Positions 25,051 to 36,532 of a stretch of DNA of 64,000 nucleotides are shown piece after piece. The notes under the pieces were generated by a model. It was given only the letters and a program-made list of their open reading frames with translations, was not told where the DNA came from and did no database searches. Positions within the stretch are counted from its first letter, which is position 1. Each line of letters opens with the position of its first letter. The translations under genes were made by a program, and so were the position numbers. Source of the DNA: Amphiura filiformis (lineage: Eukaryota > Echinodermata > Ophiuroidea > Amphilepidida > Amphiuridae); NCBI RefSeq assembly GCF_039555335.1, contig NC_092635.1, positions 55,247,755-55,311,754 of the forward strand. Reading direction: 5' to 3'.

Positions 25051-26039
25051 TTATGTATCTTTTCAGATAGATATCTCGATCTCAAGGACGATGAGACACA
25101 TTTTAAAGTATAAATCCCCCGTCATGAAAACCAGCCAGAATATTTTTTTATTTTGGCCTTGTTATTCATTTTCAACACCAGTTTTGCCTAACAATTTTAA
25201 CTCAACTAAACATAGGTTTTTCCAATGGGATATTCCTCCCCCGCTTATCTGTACGACAGTTAATATAGTTAACGATGTTGAAAGCCTTATTTTGACGGTT
25301 GAACTTTCGTTTAGTTGCCCATCAGTAGCAGGGGGATTAGGATACGTATGGTAGTATATTCGTGGGAAAACCCTGCGGCAGGCGCGCTGCTATTTCGGAA
25401 AATTGAACTACTCCGATGCATATTATTCATAAAGGGAGTGGTGAGCATAGCCAATTACATGTCCCGTACAGCGACATACAAAGGCTTTTACAAAATCAAA
25501 ATTTAAAAATCGAAGGGCACAAAGGGTACTAATAAGAAAGAAGTTGGTAATAGAACTAAAATCTTGCATTAATTATAAACTAGGAATTCGTATGCTGAAA
25601 AATAATTATGTAAATACTAACAACATTGTATTGTTGTCTTCCCTGTTATTAAAACAAACGTGATGAAACTTCCATAGTACAGACTTGCTTTTAATGTAGG
25701 GCCCATTTTAGAAAAGCCCCGCAAGGCTTATAACTATTGATTATTCATATTATCCGCCTTGAATGATGGGAATAACGCAGCGAACGCCTTTGGGTTTTTT
25801 CCTACAATTGTATATACAATTACAATAGGTACATGGCGCTAGTTATCACGCGCGACTTCATTCAATATGCTGAGCTCTAACCGCAAAAAACAAACAAACA
25901 AACAAACAAAAACAAAAGCGTTTTATGTGTTTTACCTTAAAATAACCAATCACTGACATGTGGCAATTATAATGATGCTTTTTTTACTTCAATAAAACAG
26001 AAAAACAGATGGATATTTTTTGCTATGATATTTTAATAG
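25051..26039. other. gene 1 intron, nothing recognised
   Basis: Only a short (CAAA)n run at 25885-25910. No other structure seen. Confidence 0.45.
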
Positions 26040-26083
26040 TTAATTATTAGTAATTTATCTTAAAAGATAAATTACTAATAATT
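26040..26083. repeat. perfect AT palindrome
   Basis: TAATTATTAGTAATTTATCT and its exact complement meet around TTAAAAGATAA, giving a 44-base perfect inverted repeat. Confidence 0.85.
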
Positions 26084-26647
26084 AAAAATTATTAGTATTT
26101 ATCTTAATATTATAGTTAAACTTGAAATCATCTCTGTGTCCATCTAGTAAAATCATTAAGATCAAGTATCTACAGGTAGTACGTACTTACACGTCTTACC
26201 TATATTTAAAACATTTCATTAAATGTCATATATTTTGATATTTTCTTGAACTTGTAAAAAGCTCTTTCGTGAATTAATCTATGGATCAATTAAGCACACT
26301 TTGATCAGCGTAAAATTGGCACTTGATGCTTCAACGAACAACCAACCAAAACCTCCAAAATGAAAATCTTTGACCATTATAGTTAAAGAAAGTAATACAA
26401 TTGTTTTATGTATGAAGTTATTTTTTGGCGGTGTATTAATTACAGATAATGCAGTTCCCATTATCATGGTTAGTCCGACAGCAGCTTATTCATAGATGGT
26501 TTTGCCAGTTTTATTTAACTTTCTTCTTTGCTGGTAATTGCTCTAGGTGGTACAAAATCAAATTTGTGGATCGATGTAAATTGTCACGCCTTGCAATTCA
26601 AGTTCGAATATGATACACTGTTCAAAATTAAAAATTGCTCGTTTTGT

Positions 26648-26790
26648 TTAAGGGGGTACTACACCCCTGCCCAAATTTGTGCCTATTTTTGCATTTTTCT
26701 CAAAAATTATAGTGCATTGGTGACAAGTAAGATATGTATAAGTCCTTGCCCCTATAATATACATTGTATATTATAGGGGCAAGGACTTCA
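26648..26790. repeat. half copy of foldback family B
   Basis: TTAAGGGGGTACTACACCCC start and the TATATTATAGGGGCAAGGAC block of family B; the second half is lost. Confidence 0.8.
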
Positions 26791-26894
26791 ACTCGTACGT
26801 TTCACTCGCATTTGTACAATTATCTATATCGGGTGTAAGGATAATGTTAGTTATTTATACGTTACATTTCTCTTTACTTAATTAGTCCCACAAT

Positions 26895-27089
26895 AGGCTA
26901 TTCCAGTTGAAATCCATACACCCCGTATGAAAGACACCACCTTAATCTTCCACACAGGGAGTGTGAATTTCAAATGGGGTTACCTGAATGGGTGGCTCCA
27001 TTTGAAATCTACACTCCCTGTGTGGAAGATTAAGGTTATGTCTTCCACAGGGGGTGTACATGGTGTATGGATTTAAAATGAAATAGCCC
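26895..27089. repeat. foldback MITE, family C (copy 2)
   Basis: GGCTATTCCAGTTGAAATCC at the left, GGATTTAAAATGAAATAGCC at the right. The centre is CACTCCCTGTGTGGAAGATTAAG against CTTAATCTTCCACACAGGGAGTG. Confidence 0.85.
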
Positions 27090-27203
27090 AATGTAAGACC
27101 ATGATTTCATTATGAAATTACAAATCTAAACTTATAATGGTTACTTAATGGCTACGGATAAAGACGAGAGTATTAATCCCTAGATGGGAATCCGGACTAT
27201 TGA

Positions 27204-27356
27204 TGTAACTCTGCTAAATGATCCTCTGGGTTTACAAGTGTTCTTGACCATTTATGTAACTCTGCTGAATGATCCTCTGGGTTTACAAGTGTTCTTGACC
27301 ATTTATGTAACTCTGCTGAATGATCCTCTGGGTTTACAAGTGTTCTTGACCATAAC
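27204..27356. repeat. 51-bp tandem repeat, 3 units
   Basis: Units start at 27204, 27255 and 27306 with TGTAACTCTGCT and are nearly identical. The period is 17 codons, so one frame reads YVTLLNDPLGLQVFLTI three times. There is no start context or splice site, so it is probably a minisatellite. Confidence 0.9.
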
Positions 27357-27371
27357 CACTTTATCATGTAC

Positions 27372-27846
27372 AGACCTCAAAACAATTAAGGTAATGTACC
27401 GGTTATTTTTACCCCTGTATATCCTAAAAGACAGATGTGTAGAATCAGTAGCCAAATAGATGCGTCTTTTATTTCGGATTTAAGACCTCATTCGTTGAAA
27501 TCGTTTAAGAAATAAACACACGATGATCCAAAACCCCCAGGAAGATGCAAATTTAAAAGTTGCAGTTTGCTACATTGCATGCTTTATTGATTTGTACACA
27601 AAGCGTTATCGAAGAAGAGAACTAGCGCCGTGCTTCCATTGATTTGGCAACTTTTGATTCCGTTCCTTCCTTAGGTTACTTTAAGATCACAGTTTCTTTA
27701 ATTCTCAACCAATTTCAAAAATGAGGTCTTAAATCAGAGCTAAAGGGTACAGGTTCTGGCTGCTTGTTTTAATTTTGACATATTTGTCTTTGTTGAGGAT
27801 ATACAGGGGTGAACATAACGTGGTACCTTAATTATTTTGCGGTCTG
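27372..27846. repeat. foldback element, family D (copy 2)
   Basis: Left GACCTCAAAACAATTAAGGT, right ACCTTAATTATTTTGCGGTC. Internal blocks TGTATATCCTAAAA and GAGGATATACAGGGGTGAAC match copy 1. Confidence 0.8.
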
Positions 27847-28439
27847 CACATAGAGTTCACCAACCTAAACAACGAGTGTAAAGGAACCTAATCATACTAT
27901 GTAATACTCTAAAGAAGAAAATGTCGAGATTTTAAAACCCTGTTGGGAGGCATGTGGATGTTATATACAATCGCTTCCTCGACCATATTTTGTTCATGAT
28001 AATAATATTATTTGGGACAGTATGAAAAGAACCCCAATCTCTAATTTTTACCCTACCACCTTAATACCCGGGGTATGGCGACTTCGTTTAGGGAAGATTC
28101 GAAGTTTTTATGATTTTGGGCTGAAATCTACTAATTGTTGGCAAAATTAGACTGAAAATTTTCAGCGATTTTCATAATTTGGTCAATTATGACGTCATTC
28201 TGAGGTAAATCTGGGGATATTTGTACTTTTTGGTATCAATGGAAAGAAGAGACCCGTACCTATGAGGAAAATGCAGGGGTGGTTGCAACTACCCACTTTG
28301 TACCACCCAGAGCAATTACCATACCAGCAAAGGAGATATTTAAATAAAACTGGCAAAACCATCTATGAATAAGCTTCTATCGGACTAACTATGCTATAAA
28401 CTTGAAGTTTATGTCGAGAAATTCTGCTTTCTGCACCCT

Positions 28440-29118
28440 TTGGTAATTTCTCTGTCAGGTAGGCCGAACAGAAGGTAATTGCACGAATCTAACCTTGACG
28501 TGACAAAGGCATGAACCAATCTGGTGGTGAACCTTTCATCCAGATACTATCGAATCTGCCAAACCTGTTTATAAATTGCGAGCCAAGCAGGCTTATATAA
28601 TTTGTCAACATGATTGATCACTCTTAGTGACGAGTCAATGGTGACACCAGTGTGTCGTGGTTGAGATGATGGATAAATGACCGAATGGTCAATGATGGTA
28701 TGGTCATAGTATGGTGTGACAACTGACAAGTCGATCTATTGAATTGTAATCAGAAAAACAGCATCTCTTCTGCAATAGCATGTTGGATTTACGCCAAGAC
28801 GTAATGTCTACAATACATGATTCAATCTTCGGCGAGGCAGCTTCACGACCCTGAGGATGGAATGTCTGGTAGAGCTGGGTGCTATCAGCAAAAAACACGG
28901 GCAGCGATAACATTTTGTTATTGAAGAGCGCTCATTGTGATGAAATCGATTGATTCAGTGACAGAGGCCTGTTGAACTCCGCATTCTACCGGAACATGAA
29001 TAGTATCTTTGATAATTGCGTTCGGGCATCCACTAGTTAAGAAATAGAACTCGTAGCAATGCGGTCTCCGTGCTGTGGAATGGACAAAAACGTGATCCAC
29101 ATGAATACAATAATGCAT
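28440..29118 (-). mobile_element. degenerate LINE reverse transcriptase (L2/CR1-like)
   Basis: On the minus strand near 28970 is ECGVQQASV (from the GVPQGSVLGP box). Then follow FADSTQLYQTF at about 28880 (from YADDTQLY), ESCIVDITSWRKSNML, and HTGVTIDSSLRVINHVDKLYKPAW ending in YKQVWQIR. The catalytic YADD is mutated to FADS. Order and spacing are those of L2/CR1 ORF2. It lies antisense in the gene 1 intron. Confidence 0.8.
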
Positions 29119-29417
29119 GAAAATTTAAAATATAGTATAATAACTAATATTGCCACATTGTGTGGCGAAACAAAATAAGCTCGACTCAAACTGCCATGTA
29201 AAAGATGCAGATATACTAAACTTAGGCTAATCTAGTGTGCAACCATATCAACGTGGTACCTGGTTAGTTTCTTTTCCACAAAATTACATGTGTCAATCAT
29301 CATCCCATTGCTATTATTCTTGTAAGCGCTACTTTTTAAGGTTTTTTTCTTCTAAAACCATAAACCTTTCAGATTGTATTAGCTTCAGAATGCATCTCTT
29401 TTACTTCAAAGAGTTCC

Positions 29418-29601
29418 CAAAATCCACGCATGGCAAATTCGGAGCAAAGGCCTTCAATTGACGGTTTTTGATGATTGGAGCTAGTAGGACTACTAACATA
29501 TTGTTAGGTCCTTATGTATTTTAGTAGTCCTACTAGCTCCAATCATCAAAGACTGTCAATTGAAGGTCTGTGCTCCGGATTTGCCATGCGTGGATTTCGG
29601 T
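29418..29601. repeat. near-perfect 184-bp palindrome
   Basis: AAATCCACGCATGGCAAATT...GGAGCTAGTAGGACTACTAA on the left is inverted almost exactly on the right, ending GGATTTGCCATGCGTGGATT. The centre is a short spacer near 29505. It is 283 bases before the last exon of gene 1. Confidence 0.9.
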
Positions 29602-29884
29602 GTAAGGTATCAAAATGTGAAGGAGACATTGCAGTTTTTACATTTGATTAATTTAACAGAATGACAGATTGTGAATGATCGGGCGGATTTCCAATAGAAA
29701 TCACGCTACATTAGTAGAACGTAATGTGTTTGTATTTCTCCCAGAGATATGTAGCTGAAGATCCCCCTGAAGATCTTGGAAGAAAAGGAACATAATAAAT
29801 TTTATTGTTATTTAGAAAAAAAGAAAATTAACCGGGCATATTATTAACTAAACATTATATTTTTCTTTTCTTTTTATGTTTCAG

Positions 29885-30082
29885 TTTCCCGAGACAGACG
29901 ATCGCCAGTGGTACTTAAACGAACGTTGTGCGCAGCCCACGTGTAATCAAGTAGCCAATTGTATATGTAAACAAACGTATCGACTTGTGAGGGCACTAGT
30001 CATACGATATGAGGGCAATGAAGATGACAGAGTCGCGGAAAAATATATCAAAGTATATTGCTGTAATGCCGAATTAATCTAG
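29885..30082 (+). CDS. neurotrophin/Spaetzle-like precursor, terminal exon
   Basis: Encodes residues 194-258, the core of the mature cystine-knot domain, after a textbook acceptor (TTTTTATGTTTCAG) in phase 0. QWYLNERC (201-208) resembles the neurotrophin strand ending in FxETxC. CKQTYRLVRAL (221-231) matches the neurotrophin block CxTxxxxVRAL and equally the Spaetzle CKQ-Y block. YIKVYCC (247-253) is the closing strand. Mature cysteines are 169, 208, 213, 219, 221, 252 and 253. The final pair is CC rather than neurotrophin CxC, and 219/221 form an extra CxC. TAG at 30080 ends the protein. Expected role: a secreted dimeric ligand for Trk/p75-like or Toll-like receptors. I am confident of the superfamily, not of the side. 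Confidence 0.8.
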   Translation, partial: FPETDDRQWYLNERCAQPTCNQVANCICKQTYRLVRALVIRYEGNEDDRVAEKYIKVYCCNAELI

Positions 30083-30828
30083 TATATAGATGATAGATCT
30101 CTTTTTGGACAGAAGACAGAACCATGAGAACAGCGCCATCACTAGTAACCAGGATGTCCTTACCGTACGACCTTTCTTGAGCAGCTCTTCAAGTAGCGAC
30201 CAGGTCATAATATCCAGTCCAACATTTCGGGTTGAACGTGGCTTTCTTTATAATAAATTATTTATTTGACACCTGGTTATTAAACCTACATGTAGTAGCG
30301 AAAGCGTAAAGAAAGCCACGGTAGTTATAGTTGTAGTCTTGTAATGAAGCTGTAGCCCATTTAGCTTCCTCGAGAGAGTGGCGTCAATGTTGGGTCCAGT
30401 GGGCGTAGTATTAAATTACACGCGTTGACTCATAGAACTGGAAGGATATGCGCGCGATCAAAAGCGATGCATCTGTACACGCGCGAAGTAACTTCGGCAA
30501 AGTACTGAAGTCACTGTCTCGAAGAAGCCAGATGGATAATATATCTTTGTTGCTGAGTGAACATAAATTTGTTATAATTCAAAGAATGGACCCTGAATAG
30601 TGAACTTCTGAATTACATACCTGTATGTTTAATGTGCAAATTGTATGACATTTTGAAGTGCTTTTTACATTTGTGGTCCTTTTTGCAAAAATAAAGTGCT
30701 TTACAGACCCTAGAATTGTAAAGTAAGGTCCGCGTCAGTGGATTTAACGGATTCTATGACATAATGGTTGTTTAGTCTGTTCCTTTTTTATTTTCCTAAT
30801 TTTTGAACATCATGTTGGCAGCCTATAA
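30083..30828 (+). other. probable 3' UTR of gene 1
   Basis: Noncoding sequence after the stop. Candidate polyadenylation hexamers AATAAA are at 30252-30257 and 30690-30695. A hairpin (CGTGGCTTTCTTTA / TAAAGAAAGCCACG, 30236-30322) lies between them. The real end cannot be chosen from sequence alone. Confidence 0.4.
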
Positions 30829-31200
30829 TAATTAAAGACCAGTTTGCGTCTGATGTTACTGTCAATCAAGCTCTCTACTACCCTTGATTGGTTAATATCG
30901 CGTAAAGGCCTGCGTAAAAGGAAGATATATTCATCTGGTACAAATCGGAGAAAAGGAATCGCGGAATGGTCAGAAATTACGTACTTTTACAAGGCACAGA
31001 GGATCTTTTCTAGGCATTGTTAGCATGGTGCCTTCAGGAAAGGAGGTTTCCTACTATGAAGACCTAATTTTTGAGACGGTTTGTATCTTTGAAGGTGCAA
31101 AATTAACCATAAGGCGCGGCGCCCTGTTATCATCACGACACTTATAAACAAATCGTGCCCGAATTTGATTGAAGTCAGACGCAAACTAGTCTTTTTAATT
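30829..31200. repeat. foldback element, family J (copy 1)
   Basis: Ends AATTAAAGACCAGTTTGCGT and ACGCAAACTAGTCTTTTTAATT are inverted. The same ends flank 45735-45870 in a gene 2 intron. Confidence 0.8.
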
Positions 31201-31529
31201 CTGTCTTTGATTCTAGTTGATTGAGTGTATTATTCAATTCAATGTTTTTTAGTGTTGTGGGCTCGTTCTTTACCACCATGTGTAGGGAAAAAACAAAGGT
31301 GCATCTGTTGCTATCTGTTAGCTGGCATTGCAATTGAAGAGTAGAGACGGCGAATATTTAGAGTTAGTTTATGAGCTTCTCTATGGATCATTCCTATGAT
31401 TGGCACTTTCCTGCCGTATAAAATAACCAAAGCGAGGACAATAAGGGGTTCATGTGATTATTAAATGACGAAAGCAAGGGCAAGAAGGGCGTGGAATCGA
31501 TGTTTACCCCCATTTACGGCAGGAAAGTG

Positions 31530-31880
31530 TCAATTAAAGGTATGGTCTATAGACACGAACAGACAGCAAACACGAAAATGTTTTAAAACGTTAAATGTAT
31601 ATTATACGTGTTTTGGTCAAAACGTTACAATAACATTTCCATGTCGGGTTATGAAGGTCGTGAAAACGTTTTTAAACGTTTTATATGAAAAAACACTACA
31701 ACAACATTTTAAACATGTTGTCAAAATTTAATTGTAGTATAACAAAATAATTTGGCAAAATACATTATGTTGAAATGTTTTACCATGTTTACAGCAAGGT
31801 TTTGAATGCTATTAAAAACGTTTTATACCCTTCATACACCGTGAACTTTTCTGTAGAACGTTTTGTGCTTGCTGGGTTAT
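31530..31880. repeat. AACGTT-rich dispersed repeat (copy 1)
   Basis: Many AACGTT/AACGTTTT words, with shared phrases such as GCTATTAAAAACGTTTTATA and TGTAGAACGTTTTGTGCTTGCTGGG. Related sequences are at 39240-39560 and 49920-50160. Confidence 0.65.
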
Positions 31881-32760
31881 GTAAAGTATAAACACATAAT
31901 ATACTTCATTATCTACCTCCAGTCAGCGGCAATATCTTTGAAGTTCAGCGTTTTCAGCGTTACTTGATGCGTTTACATACATTTACGCGCGCGATCAAAG
32001 TGGCGCATATCAGCATTAGTGCCAATCCGGCTTGAAATGTGAGGCGAAAACCGACCAAAATTGTTAAAAAGTGGCTGAAAAAAAACAAAATATTTGTCAT
32101 TTTAACAAAAGGTGGGGGGACACGCCCCACGCGCCCTCTTCAATCGCGCCACATCGCCTGCTATAATGCAGATACACCGCCGTTGATCTTGCGTGTATCA
32201 CACGCAGACGTTACTGTGTCGAGAAAGCCAAATGAACTATTATAGGGACAGTGGAGCAACATTATATGAAATTGTTATGTGTATTATTATATCTGCCTGT
32301 TTCCTATGAAAAGAATGGACCAGAGCTATGGAGGTCTTCAGGACAATAATTTATCTATTATATTTATTTATTTGTTTATTTATTTATTTTGATTTAGATT
32401 ATTCAATTTAGTTTAATTTAATTAAAATAATTTGATTAAAATAGTTTATTTATATTATATGATGGTTGCTGTATTTCATTCGTCTTTTAGATGTTTTGCT
32501 GTCTGGGAAGACCAAATAAGCTACACGTGTATGTAATACGAGCCAGAAAATATCCCTCTCTCCGTCTCTCGTCGACTGCTTTTGAGTCGCAGTCAGTTCT
32601 CACGCTATAATATAGTGTTTTTTTCTGACTCATTTTCAAGTGTCATTAAAAAGGTAACTTACACAAATGCTGGAAAATTGACGGATGATCAGATCATGTG
32701 AAGATGGTTCCTCTTATTCTGGGTCACAACTCATATTATAATAATAATATTTTTTAATCT
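31881..32760. other. intergenic, AT-rich, nothing recognised
   Basis: Contains a TTTATTTATTTGTTTATTTA tract at 32360-32400. No gene signal. Confidence 0.45.
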
Positions 32761-33358
32761 TTAAGGGCTCGGATAGTGACGTTTTCACGTATTTTTGTAG
32801 GGCCTAAGAGCACATCAGACTATCGAATTACATTTTGAAAACGAGGAATGTCCTTCTGATATCAAATAATTTTGATTTTTGAAATGATTACAAATTGATA
32901 TTTTTGAAATTTAGCAGTCCTCGAAGTAAATTGTATAAATTTAACGATAAATACTAAGGTGTATGTAGCTGGGATGAAAAGCCGTATAAAATTTTGACCT
33001 TTCGTATTGAAGATATAGATTTTTTCCCAAAATTTTTTTAGATCTTTTTGGGCAAAAATGTATATCTTCAATATGAAGGACAAAAATTTTCAATTGATGG
33101 CCGGCTTTACATACCAGCTACATACACTTTAAGTACACATCATTAGATTTATAAGTTTACTTCGAGGACTGTTAATATCAAAAATATAAAAATATCAAAT
33201 TTTAATAATTTGCTATAAAATCTGTATTATATCGCGAATCAAAAATAAAATTGATATCAGAAGGACATTCCACGTATTCAGAATTCAATTCGATATGTCT
33301 TATGTGCTCTCAGGTCCCACAAAAATACAGTGCAATCATTGCTATCCGATTCTTTTAA
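32761..33358. repeat. TTAA-flanked foldback element, family A (copy 3, decayed)
   Basis: TTAAGGGCTCGGATAGTGAC start, the central poly-A/T spacer, and CCGATTCTTTTAA end. It is shorter and more diverged than copies 1, 2 and 4. Confidence 0.8.
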
Positions 33359-33782
33359 GATCAGACTATAACTATCAGACTAAGACCGACTTCCAGAGTA
33401 TCAGTGAGTTAGTAAAAAAATTACACTAACTTTGAGCCTTGCTTCATGTTAGATGTTAACCGATTGCGATTATTTAATTAGTTAAAAACAGTAATATACT
33501 GTCATTTGTACAATTTCTTGCAAACAAATCCAAGTGACTGTTTGGTAAAATGATGTTACACATCATTCCTACAATGACATTCCTACAATGACGTTTCCTA
33601 CAATGACGCCCGGCAATGACGTTTCCTACTACCAGGACGTTTCGTGCTACTGCGCAGCACTTTCTCAAACTGACTGACCAATTCTCCCAATCCTCCTCGT
33701 CTGCTTCTTGTTGGAGCATGCATATGAAAAGGTTTGACTACGAAAACGATTCCCTAAAGCGGGCTTCAGACTCCGAGTATTG

Positions 33783-34028
33783 TACGTACAATATTGTATG
33801 AACAATATGTACGTTATTTAATCTATTGCCATTCTATTTCCAGTAATGTTTAAGTTCTAACGAATGTTTGATGACGAAAAATCGATAATATGTTACATAC
33901 AATATCTAGCAGAAATATATTATCGATTTTACGTCATCAAACATTCGTTAGAACTTAAACATTACTGGAAATAGAATGGTAATAGATTAAATAACGTACA
34001 TATTGTACATACAATATTGTACGTATAA
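33783..34028. repeat. near-perfect 246-bp palindrome
   Basis: Arms of about 105 bp, from TACGTACAATATTGTATGAA through AATGTTTAAGTTCTAACGAA to CGATAATATGTTACATAC, are inverted on the right with very few mismatches. Confidence 0.9.
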
Positions 34029-34580
34029 TAAAAATCTGTATACTGCTTTAGTGTATCTACGCACAGTTTCTACCTCGATACACCCGAGCACACAGACATT
34101 TCCAAGCACAGCGAGTCTAGTCTCTACACAGTTTGTGTTATACTACACGGTTGAGTGCATAGTATCATAAGACCTGTGTGAGATCTAGTGGACAATAGGC
34201 TTCTGTGATTGCTTTTTGTCAAAACCTCAAGTGTTTTCTTCACCCAATCAGATCGAATTTTTATATCGAACGAAAGCTAACACTTCCCCCTAAAAACACC
34301 TTTTTTCATTAGGTCAACAGATAACGCAATGTTTATAGCAAGGCGAATGTGGTAAATCTGTTGAAAACGATCTACCCCAGCACAATTTTTTACCAAAATG
34401 TAGGTTTTAAAAGTCAAAACCTCAAGTGCTCTTTACTCATTTTATGTCATTACATGAAAGAGCACACTCATATTGTCCATAATACTAGCCTCATTTTAAT
34501 GAGCAATGGCCAATTCTTTTTATTGCAAATCTTTCGCCTGTTTTGTCATACGATTCTAAATTCAATTAACTATGACTTTG
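34029..34580. other. intergenic, nothing recognised
   Basis: No motif or repeat recognised. Confidence 0.4.
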
Positions 34581-34599
34581 CTAAATAGCGCTTACAAAT

Positions 34600-35390
34600 T
34601 GATATGACGTTGGTGGCGCTGTTTTGGGTTTCAGGTGCTGGTCATAGATATGCGACAGGAAGTGACTTCCTTCATCTCGGTTTAGTGTGTTGGCCCCTTT
34701 TCGTATCCAAATCGCTTCTTTTATGTGTCTGCTGTTTCTATTATGCTCTCTGCCTTTGATACTCGTGTGCTCTTGCGTAAGCCTTAGTTGAGGCTTTTTC
34801 CACTTCGGTTTTATGTTCTTTTGATCGCGTACCAAACACTCTAGCAGGGAACTTACTAAATCCGGGAATTGCGACTGAAAAAGGTTACGATGCACACACC
34901 TGTATTTCCCGGCACTGCTTAGTAGGCAAATCAGGATAATTTAATAAAGATTTGGTCACATTTTATCAATTTGATAAATATTAATACAGTAAGCATGGTA
35001 TGAGAACTATTCTATAGTAAATCGGAAATACTAAGTAACTGATGAGGCATAATCTTCCTGAATAGCCAGACTATGGTATGGTACATGTCACTGGTGTGGC
35101 TTTTTTACTTCCGCAAATGGCTGTCGGTGGTATATCATCTCATATCGAACTGTGACCTGGGTTTCGACATTTAACCCTGGCTGTACATGTACAGTGCCAT
35201 CCTCCTGACTAAGCTTGACTATAGAGGTGTCATCAATGTAGGTATTATCACAATTGAGACATTGGATCTCATAAACGCACTCAGACGTTTGTAATGTATC
35301 GCGTTTGTCCTTTGGATGTACCAAGTTTGGTGTGGCGTGTAGGTATGCTTTTAACATTTTTTACCCAATATTCACTTTGACATGAAATTT
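34600..35390 (-). mobile_element. Penelope-like element fragment (GIY-YIG end)
   Basis: The minus strand near 35300 reads CVYEIQCLNCDNTYIDDTS, the GIY-YIG endonuclease entry of Penelope-like elements (VYxIxCxxCxxxYIGET). Further down, at about 34780-34640, comes HIKEAIWIRKGANTLNRDEG then HFLSHIYDQ, the protein's C-terminus. The expected Gly-Glu after YI is replaced by Asp-Asp and the segment between is broken. Dead fragment. Confidence 0.75.
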
Positions 35391-36530
35391 CTACCATCCT
35401 GATGAACTACAATGTAGTAATATACTGTGCTTCCATATGTTGACATGTTGGTTTCTGTTTGTCGTGATGTGGTATATCATAGCAAAGAAGAGAAATGTGC
35501 ATAACAGTAAACAACTGCCCCAATCGGCAGTGATATACGAACTACAAAATTATCATTTTGTCCAATTTTAATGTAAAATAATATCCCTCTATGTAACAAA
35601 CCAATATGGGAAATCGTTGTTGATGGCGCTATTTCACATTAAGTTTGGTCATAGGGACGTACGAGGCTGACAAAACTAAATAGACGGTAGCAGTTACAAA
35701 TTCAAAAAAGGCTAAAAAACAACGTACTTTGTCGTACCCCAACGGTTTTAGAATAACATAATTTTGCCTTGACTTTGTTTTTGCCACATTACACATTTAT
35801 AACTGTTTCTGACGATTTCATGGTTAATCCAATGGCGACGTTAAAAATGGCGATATCGCATCCGAAGTTTAGGCATATTTTCCTCCCATATTTCACTTTA
35901 TCGGAGTTGACATGCTCGTCGGAAATTTTGCAAAATACGGGGCAATTTCTGCTGACGAAACGCGATTCGTGAAACACACATTTTTCATATTATAATGTTC
36001 TTCATCTATGAATCCAAACTTAAAATGTTCATATTCAATCATTCATCTTGCTCGAAATTCTTACTTTCGGAAACAAAAATGCGCAAACCTCAGTTTCGTA
36101 ACTTGTCGTACACGGTCATAAAAAGGGTATCGTTGCAAAAAAATGCATGCAAAAGGGGTGTTTTCAAAGTTAGTCGACTAGCATGAGTATCCGGGGCCGC
36201 GGATACAAGGAGTCAGACAAAAACACTACTCATATCCAACCAACTTTACGGACAAGTTCTATCTGACTGAAAGAGTTTGTCTTCTATCGTTATCAATAGA
36301 AAGTCAGGTTTTTTAAAATTATCAAATTATCGGCTATTTCAATGTGTTGTAACTCAACGTATTAGCGATTTTGAATACTTTTTGACGTGACAAAAAATAC
36401 TCGACACTGACAAAAAAAACCAGACTAGAAAGCGGTTTAACATACCACACTTAGTAAAGTATCTTACCAAACGTAGTAGAGGCAAGTAAAGCGCCTAGCC
36501 CATATGCACAACACGACGCAGCGATGACAT
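35391..36530. other. intergenic, nothing recognised
   Basis: Several 60-codon open frames without motifs; no repeats seen. Confidence 0.4.
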
Positions 36531-36532
36531 CG

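Larger units (their letters stand above)
26461..28395. repeat. large foldback element L hosting nested insertions
   Basis: The left arm (26461-26563: TTAGTCCGACAGCAGCTTAT, GATGGTTTTGCCAGTTTTAT, GGTAATTGCTCTAGGTGGTA) is found inverted at 28290-28395. Between the arms lie a half copy of family B (26648), a family C element (26895-27089), a 51-bp minisatellite (27204-27356) and a family D element (27372-27846). Confidence 0.75.

Noticed and set aside
29876..29884. ATG just before the second ligand exon
   Set aside because: It is part of the intron's acceptor (ATGTTTCAG), not a start codon.
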